Assembly: GCA_045226015.1 (NCBI GenBank) | Contig: JBGVBY010000001.1 | Coordinates: 88,456 to 152,455 of the forward strand | Direction: 5' to 3' | Source of the DNA: UBA2450 sp045226015 | Lineage (GTDB): Bacteria > Bacillota_I > Bacilli_A > RFN20 > CAG-826 | Length of the DNA: 64,000 nucleotides | Part shown: in pieces, positions 1-9,596 of the stretch | Numbering within the stretch: position 1 is the stretch's first letter | Layout: each line of letters begins with the position of its first letter | Notes under the pieces: model-generated | What the model was told of the DNA's origin: nothing | Databases searched by the model: none | What the model saw: the letters and a program-made list of their open reading frames with translations, nothing else | Translations under genes and position numbers: made by a program

Positions 1-1937
1 ACATTATCAGTTGAACTATCGCTAAAGTGAGCGGTTACTGTTCCACCAAAGCTAAATGCTTCATCAACAGTAAATGATGTCTTTTGTCCTTCTATAGAAA
101 TAGAAGATAAAGTTTTAGTTGATGATTGTGCTGGAACTTTATAAATAAAGAATGGCAAATAACTACCAACACTCGTATAGAAACGATAGTTATTTCCGTT
201 TTTGCATAAATATCTGCTATTACAGATTAAATGACCACTTGAGTCAGTGCTACATGTTCCAGCAGAACCATAAGTAAATTGATTAGAGCCAGGACTTGCA
301 ATAAAGTTATCAGCGGCTTCATCTTTTAGAGTGAAACCACTATTAGACGCACTAGCAACATAGAATCTCTTCCATTGTGATTCTGTTTCAGAAACAGTTG
401 CGTCACTATTATTGTTCCATCCTGTAACACCAATTCCAGCAGCGGTACGAAGATAAACATAATCTCCAACTGATAAATCAGAGTTACTATCAATAATCTC
501 CGGCTCTGTTGGAGCGTTAACTGTTAAACCAGTAATAGTGATTGATTTTCCTCCAAAAGTACCTGTAACAGAAGTTGTTCCAGCAGTTAATGGATCTGGT
601 GACCAAACGACAGAATTTGTTACATTGCCATTAGTATTGTCTGCATATGTAGCGGTAATTGTTAAGCCGGTCGGATCAAATGACTCTCCAGCAGTATATG
701 TTGTTTTAGTTGGTGAAGTAGAACCTTTAGAAAGTGAACTAACTACTTTAGTAACTGTAACGGTACAAGTACTGGAGTATTGAGTTTCATTAATTGTTGC
801 TTTTGCAGTAATGGTTGCAGTACCTGCTGAAACACCGGTAACGGTGATGTTCGCACCACTAGCAGAGGACGATGAACTGATACTAGCAACAGAGCTATTT
901 GATGTTGTCCAAGAAATTGTTCCACTATTAGTTGCGGTTGCAGATAAAGTTGTTGAACTTCCAACAGAAACATTAGCGGTAGAAGCACTAATACTAACTC
1001 CATCGTTATTAACAGGTGTATTAGAACCATATTCACAGTAATTTCCTGGTGTCCAATTAGAATATTTGCTCGCGTTAGTTGTACATAAATTGCTAACAGT
1101 GGAGTTGAAGTTGCTCCAAATCATTGCAACGTATTCTGGGTGATCAACAAATGGGTTTCTATTACCTTGCAAATATTGAGCGCCATTATTACGATTCATT
1201 TCATAAACACTAGGTGCATAGTCAAAATGCCACTTAATCAAAGTGTTCATATTGCCCATGACATTTCCTGAGCCAGTGTTAGACGCAACTAAGCTTAGGT
1301 TTTGTGAGGCAACAACACTATAAAGAATGATTCTTGCGCATTCTCCTCTACATTCTTTGTCATATCCTGCTTGAGCCGGATCCCATCCTGAAGAAGAGCT
1401 TTCCATGCCTTCAACATAGAAGGAGTTACCTCTAGATGAGTTTTCGCTCGAAATTGTTGGTCTTGTATGAAGAATGTCTCCTTCAACGTTGCTGCCACCT
1501 TTTGAATTTGGCCAAACGTGTTCTTTGTTCCAAGTTGTTGTAGCTGTCTTTGTATAGAAACTAGCTACTTGAGTACCATAAACTTGGCCATTGCTATCTG
1601 TAGTTGTGCTATTTAAATCATAATCGGTGTAGTTATATGGGCTACTAGAAATACTTGTTCCCATTGTGGAATAACCCATCGTTTTATGTCTATTCGATGA
1701 GTTAATTGATCTAAGGGCACTTAATAATTGATCGCCAGACTTCCCACTAGCGGAACTATAGTATGAATTAAAATCCGATTGTGTTTTACAAACATCATAA
1801 GTTGTTCCTGGTGTGTAATACGATTGTGCCTCTTCAACTATTTCTTTATTCTCTTGAGAGTGAGCAAAAGTAATCACCCCAATACCTAAAAAACCAGTTA
1901 ATAAAGAGGCGATAAAAAGACTTTTTAAACGTTTCAT
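1..1937 (-). CDS. Secreted endonuclease I with bacterial Ig-like domains (C-terminus cut by window edge)
   Basis: The frame stays open from the ATG at 1937 to the left edge (645 codons), so the gene is partial at its 3' end. A signal peptide (MKRLKS start, hydrophobic core to about residue 25) marks it as exported. The endonuclease I (EndA/Vvn/NucM, beta-beta-alpha metal) signature is clear: EHVWP near residue 140, then DILHTRP and an SRGN motif around residues 150-170. These carry the general-base His and the metal ligands in the family. Cysteines suggest disulphides. Downstream are a BIG2-like Ig domain (about residues 310-400) and a group-3 Ig-like domain (LTITATYADN), typical of surface retention. 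It probably degrades extracellular DNA for nutrients. A TGGAGAGA ribosome site precedes the start. The nuclease call is confident; what lies beyond the edge is unknown. Confidence 0.85.
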   Translation of the reverse strand, partial: MKRLKSLFIASLLTGFLGIGVITFAHSQENKEIVEEAQSYYTPGTTYDVCKTQSDFNSYYSSASGKSGDQLLSALRSINSSNRHKTMGYSTMGTSISSSPYNYTDYDLNSTTTDSNGQVYGTQVASFYTKTATTTWNKEHVWPNSKGGSNVEGDILHTRPTISSENSSRGNSFYVEGMESSSSGWDPAQAGYDKECRGECARIILYSVVASQNLSLVASNTGSGNVMGNMNTLIKWHFDYAPSVYEMNRNNGAQYLQGNRNPFVDHPEYVAMIWSNFNSTVSNLCTTNASKYSNWTPGNYCEYGSNTPVNNDGVSISASTANVSVGSSTTLSATATNSGTISWTTSNSSVASISSSSSASGANITVTGVSAGTATITAKATINETQYSSTCTVTVTKVVSSLSKGSTSPTKTTYTAGESFDPTGLTITATYADNTNGNVTNSVVWSPDPLTAGTTSVTGTFGGKSITITGLTVNAPTEPEIIDSNSDLSVGDYVYLRTAAGIGVTGWNNNSDATVSETESQWKRFYVASASNSGFTLKDEAADNFIASPGSNQFTYGSAGTCSTDSSGHLICNSRYLCKNGNNYRFYTSVGSYLPFFIYKVPAQSSTKTLSSISIEGQKTSFTVDEAFSFGGTVTAHFSDSSTDN

Positions 1938-2118
1938 TCTATTCTCTCCAAATACTTATATCTAATATGAGTACGTGCTTATTATATATGTGCACAAAAA
2001 TAAAAGATAGTGAATTATTATTTAGATTGATTGGGTGTAGGAAATTACTTATCTTTTTCGTCTAAATGCGATAATAACAAATAATGTCTTCCTGCTTTTG
2101 ACCAAACAAGATATGAGT

Positions 2119-3054
2119 CTATTTATTTATATGTTCCATTAGCAAAAATGGAGAACATGCCACCAAAAATAAGAATTCCAATTCATCATCCTCAATTGTA
2201 TCAAATAAAATAAGTTGAGACAGGCCAGACGCTTTTGTTTTCCCCACACTATTCCACTCAATGGATGCGATTTTCTTTTCGTTCTCTTTAATTGATATGT
2301 GATGTAAGCCACTCTCTTCAAAGATAAATTTTGTTTTATTCGACTTAACAGAAAATTTATAGTGTCTATTGAGATTAATCTTAAGTATCAATTCGTCATC
2401 TTTATCAAACAAATTGATTTGTGTTTCATTTAAAGATGCAAAACTAAGGTAGTATTTGTAATCTTCATCATCAAAATGAATTTTTGAGGAATCTTTTACT
2501 AATAAATATGGGTTTTTGCCATATTCAACATTACATACACATACATTTTTAAAGTCTTTAAATAATCCATCTGTTAAATAAAATACACTTTTGTTTTCTT
2601 TTTTATCTTCAACCAATTCAACAATTTCTCTTCCTCTGTATTGTGTTTCCTTCCATAACTGTGAATTTTTATATAACGACTTAATCAATTTAATAAAATG
2701 TGAATCCAAATAATGAAACATTTCTACAGTACTAGAAGCCGAATCAAAATCCTTGCACTTGTTAAGTGTGTCCAAACCTTTTTCCACAAACTTTTCATAG
2801 CTGCAATGATTAATATCAAAACGATATCCTAATTCTGAAAAGTATATGTTTGAGAGCCTTAACAGACTTTCCTTGTCTTTGTTTGTGTCGATTGATAGAT
2901 AAAGTAAATATCCTAAAGAAACTACTCCTGCTGAAGCATAGAGATAAATAGCGGTATCAGGAAGTTTGTAAACAGAACAAATGGCGCCTAAAGCCATCAA
3001 TACTCCAAAGGCAACTGCCCAAGCAATTAACACTATGTGTCTAGATCTTTTCAT
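2119..3054 (-). CDS. Uncharacterised protein with two N-terminal membrane segments
   Basis: 311 residues. Two hydrophobic segments (about residues 8-28 and 36-54) are followed by a long, charged, mainly cytoplasmic part with no motif I recognise. The start overlaps the stop of the upstream HNH nuclease gene by ATGA, so the two are translationally coupled and probably work together. The soluble part is Lys/Asp/Glu-rich and mixes beta and alpha patterns. No function is assigned. Confidence 0.7.
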   Translation of the reverse strand: MKRSRHIVLIAWAVAFGVLMALGAICSVYKLPDTAIYLYASAGVVSLGYLLYLSIDTNKDKESLLRLSNIYFSELGYRFDINHCSYEKFVEKGLDTLNKCKDFDSASSTVEMFHYLDSHFIKLIKSLYKNSQLWKETQYRGREIVELVEDKKENKSVFYLTDGLFKDFKNVCVCNVEYGKNPYLLVKDSSKIHFDDEDYKYYLSFASLNETQINLFDKDDELILKINLNRHYKFSVKSNKTKFIFEESGLHHISIKENEKKIASIEWNSVGKTKASGLSQLILFDTIEDDELEFLFLVACSPFLLMEHINK

Positions 3055-3911
3055 AAAACTTTATCTCCTTTTGCGACATTACATCGATGGCATAGAGTTT
3101 GTAAGTTATCCATTGTAGTTTTGCCGCCTTTAGCGATTGGATAAATGTGATCGATTTCTAAATTATTTGGATTAAATCTTCTATGACATATCTGACATCT
3201 ATATCCATCCCTTTTATAGATAAAGAAGCGCATCTTGTTTGATACTTTTCCTCTTTCCACTCTCACTATTGAAGTCCATATATCTTCATCAAGATATCTA
3301 GATCCTTGTTTGTTTTCTATCCTAGGAATTACTTTTCTAATATCCTCTTCGGTAGCGGTAGCACTTTTACGAGTGATGACTCTGCCATTGATATCGGTTC
3401 TAGTAAGAGTAATTTTAATGCCCATTTTTACGATTGGTTTCTTCACTAAATCATCAAACACTCTGTGCTCATATTTTGACAAGCGTTTCATATTATTTGG
3501 TGATGAGATTAGGTTCTCCCAACGAGAAAAGCATTTAATCTTATTTTTCTCATTAAGATAATCGTTATAAATAAGCCTATTATATCCAAGATCCTCAATA
3601 ATTTTTTTGACAGTTTTCAAATCATGAGTTGCAAGTTGATATATAAGGTAGTCAATGCAACTTATCTCATTGTAGTGAGTAGGATTATCATATGTATGCT
3701 TATATGAAAATGTCGGAATACCTTTAAAGCCATACTTCTTGTTAACTTCTTCTAATTCACGAACCGCTAAAGAGTTTTGCTTATTGAAGTTATAATACTT
3801 TCTACGATTACGTTTTACTGGAAGAACAATTCCAAGAAAAACAATAAGAAAAACCGCAGGCGGAATTGTTGCCATAAGTATGACAAATAGACCAATCGGA
3901 TTCATTTCCAT
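3051..3911 (-). CDS. Membrane-anchored HNH endonuclease
   Basis: 286 residues. An N-terminal membrane segment (about residues 7-30) is followed by a basic linker and a C-terminal HNH domain (about 225-286). The domain shows RDGYRCQIC, then LEIDHIYPIAKGG, then NLQTLCHRCN: two CxxC pairs for the structural zinc and the DH of the active site. HNH domains of this type nick or cut DNA. A membrane anchor on one is less usual and could place it at the envelope, for example to meet incoming DNA; that is inference. It is coupled by ATGA to the downstream membrane protein. A TTATCA -35 (17-base spacer) and TATAAT -10 (3920-3925) end 8 bases before the ATG, so the mRNA is predicted to be almost leaderless. 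Confidence 0.85.
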   Translation of the reverse strand: MEMNPIGLFVILMATIPPAVFLIVFLGIVLPVKRNRRKYYNFNKQNSLAVRELEEVNKKYGFKGIPTFSYKHTYDNPTHYNEISCIDYLIYQLATHDLKTVKKIIEDLGYNRLIYNDYLNEKNKIKCFSRWENLISSPNNMKRLSKYEHRVFDDLVKKPIVKMGIKITLTRTDINGRVITRKSATATEEDIRKVIPRIENKQGSRYLDEDIWTSIVRVERGKVSNKMRFFIYKRDGYRCQICHRRFNPNNLEIDHIYPIAKGGKTTMDNLQTLCHRCNVAKGDKVL

Positions 3912-3943
3912 TTTTGATTATTATAACAAATCTCTTATATGAT

Positions 3944-3973
3944 GATAAAAAGAATTCCTTTAAAGGAATTCTT
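3944..3973 (-). terminator. Rho-independent terminator after the 3982-5574 lipoprotein gene
   Basis: A perfect 24-base palindrome with arms AAGAATTCC / GGAATTCTT around TTTAAA. On the minus strand it is followed by TTTTTATC. It lies 9 bases past the stop codon. Confidence 0.75.
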
Positions 3974-3981
3974 AATACGTT

Positions 3982-5574
3982 TTAATTATTATCGATATCT
4001 TCTTTTTTAGTAACTGCGGAATATGATTTAGTCCAATCGTAATCGATTGAGACTTCTAAACGATATTTGACTTGATCTCCACTATCGGATTCAACGTAGA
4101 ATCCTTTTAAATCCATATCAACTGACAGAATCTTATTTTCTGGAGAAACAGTTATTTTAAACATTGCCTTTTTAGCAGCAAAGCCACTATCTATCTTGTA
4201 AATATCAAAGATTGTCTCTCTATTGAAATCAATTCTAAATGATTTGTTATATTCATGAAGATAATATTTCACTGCTTCAGTGGATAAACCAAACTTATAA
4301 ACACTATTTCCATTAGAGTCAGTTGTCTTCTTAACTACTTTAATGTTGCTATAATCAATAGAACTACTAGCAGGAAGCATATAGTATTCATCGATATTCT
4401 CTTCGTTATAATCAGTTAATTCAGTGTATTTGTTAAAGCCGACTTTTGGATCTAAAACATCATAAACGGTTTTATTAGAGTCATTTAGTTTGGCTCTATA
4501 AGAGTCGTAATCTTCCACCAAATCACCTAATTGATCAGAGTTCTTATAATCACTATCAACTTCAAGTCTATTATTAAAGAAAATAGTGTTATCAATAATT
4601 TGTCTTCTAGCAAAACCTTGTGTTCTTGAGTTAACTGCTAACCCTAATGGGTTTGATTTAGATATACCATGATCAACGGTGGTTTTTACATCGTAATTAT
4701 AGTAAGAGGTGCTCTCTGCTTTACTTGAATTAAATACATTTCTAACTGTTGTAAGTTTGTTTTCAACATCACTTTGAGCGATATCTGTATTTTCAAAAAC
4801 AGGAAGATTAATTGTAACGTTACTATATTTTGTAAAGGTTTGTTCAAATTCAAATCCAATATCAAATGTGTCTTTGATGTTAACACTTGCGTCAAAATGG
4901 AATTTTAAAAGTCTTGATGAAGTTTCATCAATTGTGGCCCATGTATTAACTTGGAAACCAACACCCCATTGTTGTTTAGTATATGCACTGAGAGCTTTAA
5001 GGATGATATTACTATCAATAAAATTTAAAACCCCAAGTAAAGAATCTTGAGAGAAATTAGTGTGCAAAGTCAGTTCATACTTTCCGTTCTTATATGTTGC
5101 ATTTAAGCAATCATTGTCTGATAAAGTTTTTAAAATATGACCAAAATTAAATTTGTCAAAATCATAAACAGAGGAAACGGTTTCATGATTAACAACAGAG
5201 AAGTCTTTATCTTCATCTGCAGAGATCTTCACTAAATCAGTACCAACGTTATAAATATAGTTGGTGCTATCTATAACAAGAAGACCACTTATATTACGTT
5301 TTTGTAAAAATTGGGTATTCTCATTATTTGTATTAACATATGTGGTTCCTGAATATGTAGCTGGTGAATAAGAAATAGCGTTTTTAAATTTGATCTTTGC
5401 GGTGACATTGAAATCATACTGATATTCAGTAGATTCCATTGAGTTTCTTCTTGCAGAATTAAATTGTTCTTTTCTATTAGCGGTAGGTACTATTCCTCCG
5501 CCTGCATCTCCTCCACCACATCCGGTAAGTAACATACCCAGTAATGTTGGAAATAAAACTAATGTCTTTTTCAT
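3982..5574 (-). CDS. Uncharacterised lipoprotein
   Basis: 530 residues with a lipoprotein signal peptide: MKK start, hydrophobic core, lipobox LLTGC with the lipidated Cys at 19, then a Gly-rich linker. The mature part has two sections of similar flavour (about 35-255 and 270-525). Each opens with a stretch like NSARRNSMEST-YQYDF or NSSKAESTSYYNYD, which suggests an internal duplication. No catalytic motif is recognised. A TCCTCC complement (AGGAGGA on the coding strand) precedes the start. The upstream XRE gene ends 12 bases before, so the two may form one transcript. It is one of seven lipoproteins in the window. Confidence 0.75.
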   Translation of the reverse strand: MKKTLVLFPTLLGMLLTGCGGGDAGGGIVPTANRKEQFNSARRNSMESTEYQYDFNVTAKIKFKNAISYSPATYSGTTYVNTNNENTQFLQKRNISGLLVIDSTNYIYNVGTDLVKISADEDKDFSVVNHETVSSVYDFDKFNFGHILKTLSDNDCLNATYKNGKYELTLHTNFSQDSLLGVLNFIDSNIILKALSAYTKQQWGVGFQVNTWATIDETSSRLLKFHFDASVNIKDTFDIGFEFEQTFTKYSNVTINLPVFENTDIAQSDVENKLTTVRNVFNSSKAESTSYYNYDVKTTVDHGISKSNPLGLAVNSRTQGFARRQIIDNTIFFNNRLEVDSDYKNSDQLGDLVEDYDSYRAKLNDSNKTVYDVLDPKVGFNKYTELTDYNEENIDEYYMLPASSSIDYSNIKVVKKTTDSNGNSVYKFGLSTEAVKYYLHEYNKSFRIDFNRETIFDIYKIDSGFAAKKAMFKITVSPENKILSVDMDLKGFYVESDSGDQVKYRLEVSIDYDWTKSYSAVTKKEDIDNN

Positions 5575-5586
5575 AAATCTTCCTCC

Positions 5587-6501
5587 TTAGAAAGCATATT
5601 TATATTGATTACGAATGTTGCTGATTAAAATGAACGGGAACGACACTGACGCCAAAGCGGCAGATAAAGATAAAGCAAATAAGAATACAAAGACACTAAT
5701 AAAGAATCCAAGTATCGCAAATAAAATCTTCATGCCGATAAGCCATGCAATTCCTTCTATGTCCCAAGTGAAGATAAGTCCTGGGAATCTAATGGACCAA
5801 CTAGCAACAGTAGTAAACACTTCACAAATGTATGATGTAGAAAGAATACAATATAATGTCGCAAACATTGCGTAACTAATGAATATTGAAATAGCAACAG
5901 CGGCAGCTGGATGAAGAGCGTTTTGACATTCTGGAATAGCAAGTAAGCATCCTAACGAAATTGCTAAAGAAACAACTCCGGCAGCAATTCCCCAACCAAA
6001 TGTAATCTTCTTTGATTTAGTTGCTTTTGCTTTTCTAGCAGCCTCAGCAGCTTTTGCTCTTTGGTCTTTAACTTTCGCTAAACACTCTTTGTGATAATAG
6101 TAGTCAGAATAAGTTGTGTGTGATGTTCTACCGTGTCTATGTGTAGTAGGAACATGATCGATATCTAAATCATCCTCAGCGATATCTTTCTTACATAATT
6201 CACATACATGTGCTTCTCTTTGATGAATGATTATTGTTTTAGTAACTGGTTCGGTTGGAACTGGTATCACATCTTCTTTAACATCTTCTTTTGGTAATTC
6301 AATTTCTTCTTCGCTAAGTAAGAAATCCATTGAACAGTCAAATAGTTTTGCTAATTCTCTTAAAGTTGAAACATCAGGTTCATTAGTGTCTGCTTCCCAT
6401 TTACTAACTGTTTGGAAAGTAACATGTAATTTATCCGCGAGGTCTTTTTGAGTTAAGTTGGTCTTAATTCTTAACTTCTTAATCTTTTGTCCAAGTGTCA
6501 T
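5587..6501 (-). CDS. XRE-family regulator with Cys/His cluster and membrane tail
   Basis: 304 residues in three parts. Residues 1-65 form a canonical XRE/Cro helix-turn-helix (IKKLRIKTNLTQKDLADKL, then TVSKWE). Residues about 97-145 hold CELC, then IDHVP, a His-rich stretch and YYHKEC, which resembles a small zinc-binding or degenerate HNH-type fold. Residues about 165-300 contain four to five membrane segments. The layout suggests a DNA-binding protein tethered to the membrane, able to couple an envelope signal to transcription; the signal is unknown. A strong AAGGAGGT site precedes the start. The facing intergenic region carries a perfect palindrome (6601-6619) that may be its operator. Confidence 0.8.
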   Translation of the reverse strand: MTLGQKIKKLRIKTNLTQKDLADKLHVTFQTVSKWEADTNEPDVSTLRELAKLFDCSMDFLLSEEEIELPKEDVKEDVIPVPTEPVTKTIIIHQREAHVCELCKKDIAEDDLDIDHVPTTHRHGRTSHTTYSDYYYHKECLAKVKDQRAKAAEAARKAKATKSKKITFGWGIAAGVVSLAISLGCLLAIPECQNALHPAAAVAISIFISYAMFATLYCILSTSYICEVFTTVASWSIRFPGLIFTWDIEGIAWLIGMKILFAILGFFISVFVFLFALSLSAALASVSFPFILISNIRNQYKYAF

Positions 6502-6600
6502 ATGCGGATACCTCCTTCCCTAATATATTCAACTTATTGGCGAATTTAATAAATAACTGATATGGCGAATTACTCACCGAAAAATAGAATTCACAATATA

Positions 6601-6619
6601 TGAGTGAATTATTCACTCA
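6601..6619. promoter_or_regulatory. 19-bp perfect palindrome between divergent genes, candidate operator
   Basis: Arms TGAGTGAAT / ATTCACTCA around a central T. A larger imperfect dyad surrounds it: GATATGG and CCATATC, each next to GTGA/TCAC-type half sites (about 6559-6626). It sits between the XRE gene (minus) and the SHOCT gene (plus), a usual place for an autoregulatory operator. Binding is inferred. Confidence 0.5.
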
Positions 6620-6729
6620 CCATATCAAGATAAATCGTACTTCTACATTTTAAACAATAATCTTTTATTTATAAATAATAATTGGAAAAATCGATACACA
6701 CATATTAATATGATTTCGAGGTGAATATT

Positions 6730-7152
6730 ATGGTTGATTATATTGGCAAAAGCATGATTGTAGACACTAGACCCGCTGATGGGGGTGCCTACTTTGAAAA
6801 AGATCATTTTGATTGGAGAAGTAGAAACGGCAATCCAAAATACAATATTTCCATTAGATATGAAGATATCAAAGATATCGTTATCATCACAGGCACTAAA
6901 AAGAGAGTGGATGTCACTCTTAAAGATGGAAAGACATATTCCTTCTTCCTCTATAGAGCGGCAACCTTCGTTCAATTCATAAACGCTGGACGAGAAGCTA
7001 TAAATCAAATTGAAGAAGTTGGTACTTCTGTTATCTCTGATCAAGACTTAGAAAGATTATCAAAACTTTCCGAACTTCATAACTCAGGTGTTCTTGATGA
7101 CACTCAATTTGAAAGTCAAAAGAACGCAATCATGAGTAAATATAGTAAATAA
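6730..7152 (+). CDS. Small SHOCT-domain protein
   Basis: About 140 residues. The start is set at ATG 6730 because GAGGTG lies 6 bases upstream; a GTG at 6721 would fall inside that ribosome site. The N-terminal part (about 1-90) is beta-rich and ends in a PH-like pattern (VDVTLKDGKTYSFFLYRAATFVQFINAGREAI). The C-terminal 30 residues match the SHOCT motif (LERLSKLSELHNSGVLDDTQFESQKNAIM), a short oligomerisation module found at protein ends. The function is unknown. It is divergent from the XRE gene and may share its operator. Confidence 0.75.
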   Translation: MVDYIGKSMIVDTRPADGGAYFEKDHFDWRSRNGNPKYNISIRYEDIKDIVIITGTKKRVDVTLKDGKTYSFFLYRAATFVQFINAGREAINQIEEVGTSVISDQDLERLSKLSELHNSGVLDDTQFESQKNAIMSKYSK

Positions 7153-7240
7153 TTGTGTTTTTTAATCCTCTATTCATGTTTTCAATATGTCAAGAGTTCA
7201 TGAAAGAGTGAATTATATAAAATATATAAATTATTAGTTA

Positions 7241-9214
7241 TTAATATCTATTGGGTTTGGACATATCTAGTTGCACTCTTATCACATAACGTAAACCAAG
7301 TGATCTAGTGCCTTCAAATCCAACGAATTGATAATATGGTTCTGTAGGTTCTGACTGTCCACTTGGCCACGCTCTTATGCCACAGGCACCTTTTATATAA
7401 TTTGTACTTTGAGGAGTTCTTGTCCAATAATATGAATAGTCTCCATAATAGTTACCACCACCGTGACGAGTATCGCTATCCATCGCTCTAGCGTATTTAG
7501 TTGGAACCGTCATAGCGACTCCGCTACCTAAATCAGTTAATTCTTTGACACTAGGTATAGATAAATAATCGCGTGTATCAGAAGATTCATATTTACCTTG
7601 CATATATGGATCAGTTTGAGTCGCGTCACTACTATTCTTCACTGTATGTTTCATTAAGAAGTAGGAACTATTAGCGATACTACCAAACATTAAATCAAGT
7701 GGTTTATATGATTGCGCGCTTATTAATCTAGCGCGTAAATCACTATCGGCATATAAGCATGAATCCGCGTCATATACTCCTCCATCAAGAATACTCTTTG
7801 ATAAGAGAAGTGCTGAACCATCTTCATATCTTTCTATGACATACCAGTCAATAACATCCATTCTGAAATAATAGAATGTTCCAGGAGTGGTTTGATCCCA
7901 TCCATTAGTGTTGTTCTTCGCACTTGTGTAGTAATAGTAATGCCCATTATATTTAAATACTGCATCCGCTTTATCGTTATATTTATGAGCTTCTTTTCTA
8001 GCGGTTGTTAATGTTTCAATTTCAGTCGCATCAGTAATGAGTTCGGTTGGATATTTTCCATATAACGCGGAATCTCCGTTATCAATAGGGAAAATACCGT
8101 AATTCATTCTTTCATCATATAGTTCTTTAGATAGAGGAATTGATTCATGATATCCACAGACACTACATTCTTTGTAATAGTATCCATCATCATAACTACT
8201 AGTCTCATCATTATATTTAGGTTCAACAAAAGACATTAAGAAATCATGAGCGGTGACATCACTTTGTAAAGTTTCATATCCTTCATCAATACAAGGGTGA
8301 TAATGGTTTTTAGAATCACTTGACCATTCTTCACTATAGTTATGTGGGAGTTTTGGTTTGCCTGACGCTACTGTATAAGTATCTCCACATCCAGTACATG
8401 TATATTTGATATATCCATCTTCTTCAAAGGTTGGATCTATTTCTTCACTAACATAGTTATGATCAATATAGTCAACATATTCCCAATCATCAGTAATGAC
8501 TTCTCCACAGTCATCACAAACGATTTGGTAATGTTGATATCTTTCTAGAGCCCCTTCATCATCTTCTTTACATGTAGGTTCAATGATTGGCTCTATTAGT
8601 ACTTTATGTGTATGTTGATGATTTAAAGGTGGAATGGTTTCTACATTTGTAGATATAACAGTGCCACAATCTAAACAAGTTGTTGTCGTGACTCTTTTAC
8701 CAGCAATAGTACAAGTAGCCGCTACTTCTTCTACACTAGTAGAGATATTTTGATGTTCTTTTTTAGGATCAATCACGTGTCTAGTTTCACATACTTCTCC
8801 ACAGAAGATACATTTATATATTTCATCATGTGATCCTTCTTCACCGCACGTTGATTCCACCACATTAGCGATTTCAACTTCTCCTGGTACATGATCATGA
8901 TCAAGTACTGGTATATCTACTTCTTGCATATGGTAACAAACATCGCATATACGATGTTTATGACCTTTTTCTTCCATTGTTGCGTATTTATCAATGATCC
9001 AATCAGAATAACTATGAGTGGCTTTATCACTTACAACGTTATGTCCACATGTAGAAGCATGCCAGTGATAGGTATCATCACTACTCCAGGTATTAGAAAA
9101 AGTGTGTTGGTGAGTTGGGTCTATAACAACGTTATTAATGGGATTATCTTTGTTACCACATCCCACAACACATAATGCTGAAATAAAAAATAGACTCCAT
9201 AATGACTTTTTCAT
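7241..9214 (-). CDS. Cys-rich repeat lipoprotein with C-terminal DUF6273
   Basis: 657 residues. Lipobox VVGC puts the lipidated Cys at 19. From about residue 35 to 350 there are roughly six modules of the type H-x-H ... W ... CxxC / CGxxxx, for example CDVCYH, CIFCGEVC, CLDCGTV, CDDCGEV, CTGCGDTY and CSVCGYH. Their spacing suggests a tandem array of small metal-binding or disulphide-linked folds. The C-terminal 250 residues (from about GTFYYFRMDVIDWYVI) resemble DUF6273, which is also present in the lipoprotein at 40946-42022. The role is unknown; a surface display or binding function is inferred. Confidence 0.75.
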   Translation of the reverse strand: MKKSLWSLFFISALCVVGCGNKDNPINNVVIDPTHQHTFSNTWSSDDTYHWHASTCGHNVVSDKATHSYSDWIIDKYATMEEKGHKHRICDVCYHMQEVDIPVLDHDHVPGEVEIANVVESTCGEEGSHDEIYKCIFCGEVCETRHVIDPKKEHQNISTSVEEVAATCTIAGKRVTTTTCLDCGTVISTNVETIPPLNHQHTHKVLIEPIIEPTCKEDDEGALERYQHYQIVCDDCGEVITDDWEYVDYIDHNYVSEEIDPTFEEDGYIKYTCTGCGDTYTVASGKPKLPHNYSEEWSSDSKNHYHPCIDEGYETLQSDVTAHDFLMSFVEPKYNDETSSYDDGYYYKECSVCGYHESIPLSKELYDERMNYGIFPIDNGDSALYGKYPTELITDATEIETLTTARKEAHKYNDKADAVFKYNGHYYYYTSAKNNTNGWDQTTPGTFYYFRMDVIDWYVIERYEDGSALLLSKSILDGGVYDADSCLYADSDLRARLISAQSYKPLDLMFGSIANSSYFLMKHTVKNSSDATQTDPYMQGKYESSDTRDYLSIPSVKELTDLGSGVAMTVPTKYARAMDSDTRHGGGNYYGDYSYYWTRTPQSTNYIKGACGIRAWPSGQSEPTEPYYQFVGFEGTRSLGLRYVIRVQLDMSKPNRY

Positions 9215-9304
9215 ACGTTATATACCTTCTTGCCTTTATATTACATAATGGCAAAGATAATAACAACTTATTAGTAGATGGAGTCTATGTTTTATAGTAA
9301 AGAA

Positions 9305-9517
9305 CTATTTATTAATAACTTTATTCCCGTGCTTTGTTAAGTTAGATTCTAGTAAGCCTTCTTCAATAAGATAATCAAAAATTGCCTTAGCTTTAGTAAA
9401 ACCAATATAGAAGTCTCTTTGAATGCTCCCGACAGTGACGTATTCTCTATTTTGGAGCCATTCTAATAACTCACTGATAAGTCCTGTTTCTTGTGCTTGC
9501 TTTACGTATTCGTTCAT
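9305..9517 (-). CDS. FtsK-gamma-like winged-helix mini-protein
   Basis: 70 residues, almost entirely one winged helix. The stretch YVTVGSIQRDFYIGFTKA with a following DYLIEEGLL matches the pattern of the FtsK gamma domain (SxxxLQRxFxIGYxRA...L...G), which in FtsK reads the KOPS/SRS motifs. No ATPase is attached. A second, longer copy lies at 25543-25962. Stand-alone gamma-like proteins probably bind DNA, but the target is unknown. A TGAGGAATAAACG-type ribosome site precedes the ATG. Confidence 0.6.
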   Translation of the reverse strand: MNEYVKQAQETGLISELLEWLQNREYVTVGSIQRDFYIGFTKAKAIFDYLIEEGLLESNLTKHGNKVINK

Positions 9518-9596
9518 CGTTTATTCCTCAAATAATTATGTACAAATTGATAAAAATCATAAAAAGTCAAAACTTATTAGCAGTCAGTTTTGGCTG

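Noticed and set aside
743..1041. ORFs on both strands in the endonuclease I gene region
   Set aside because: They lie inside the continuous minus-strand frame of the secreted nuclease (1-1937) and their products are low-complexity Val/Leu-rich.
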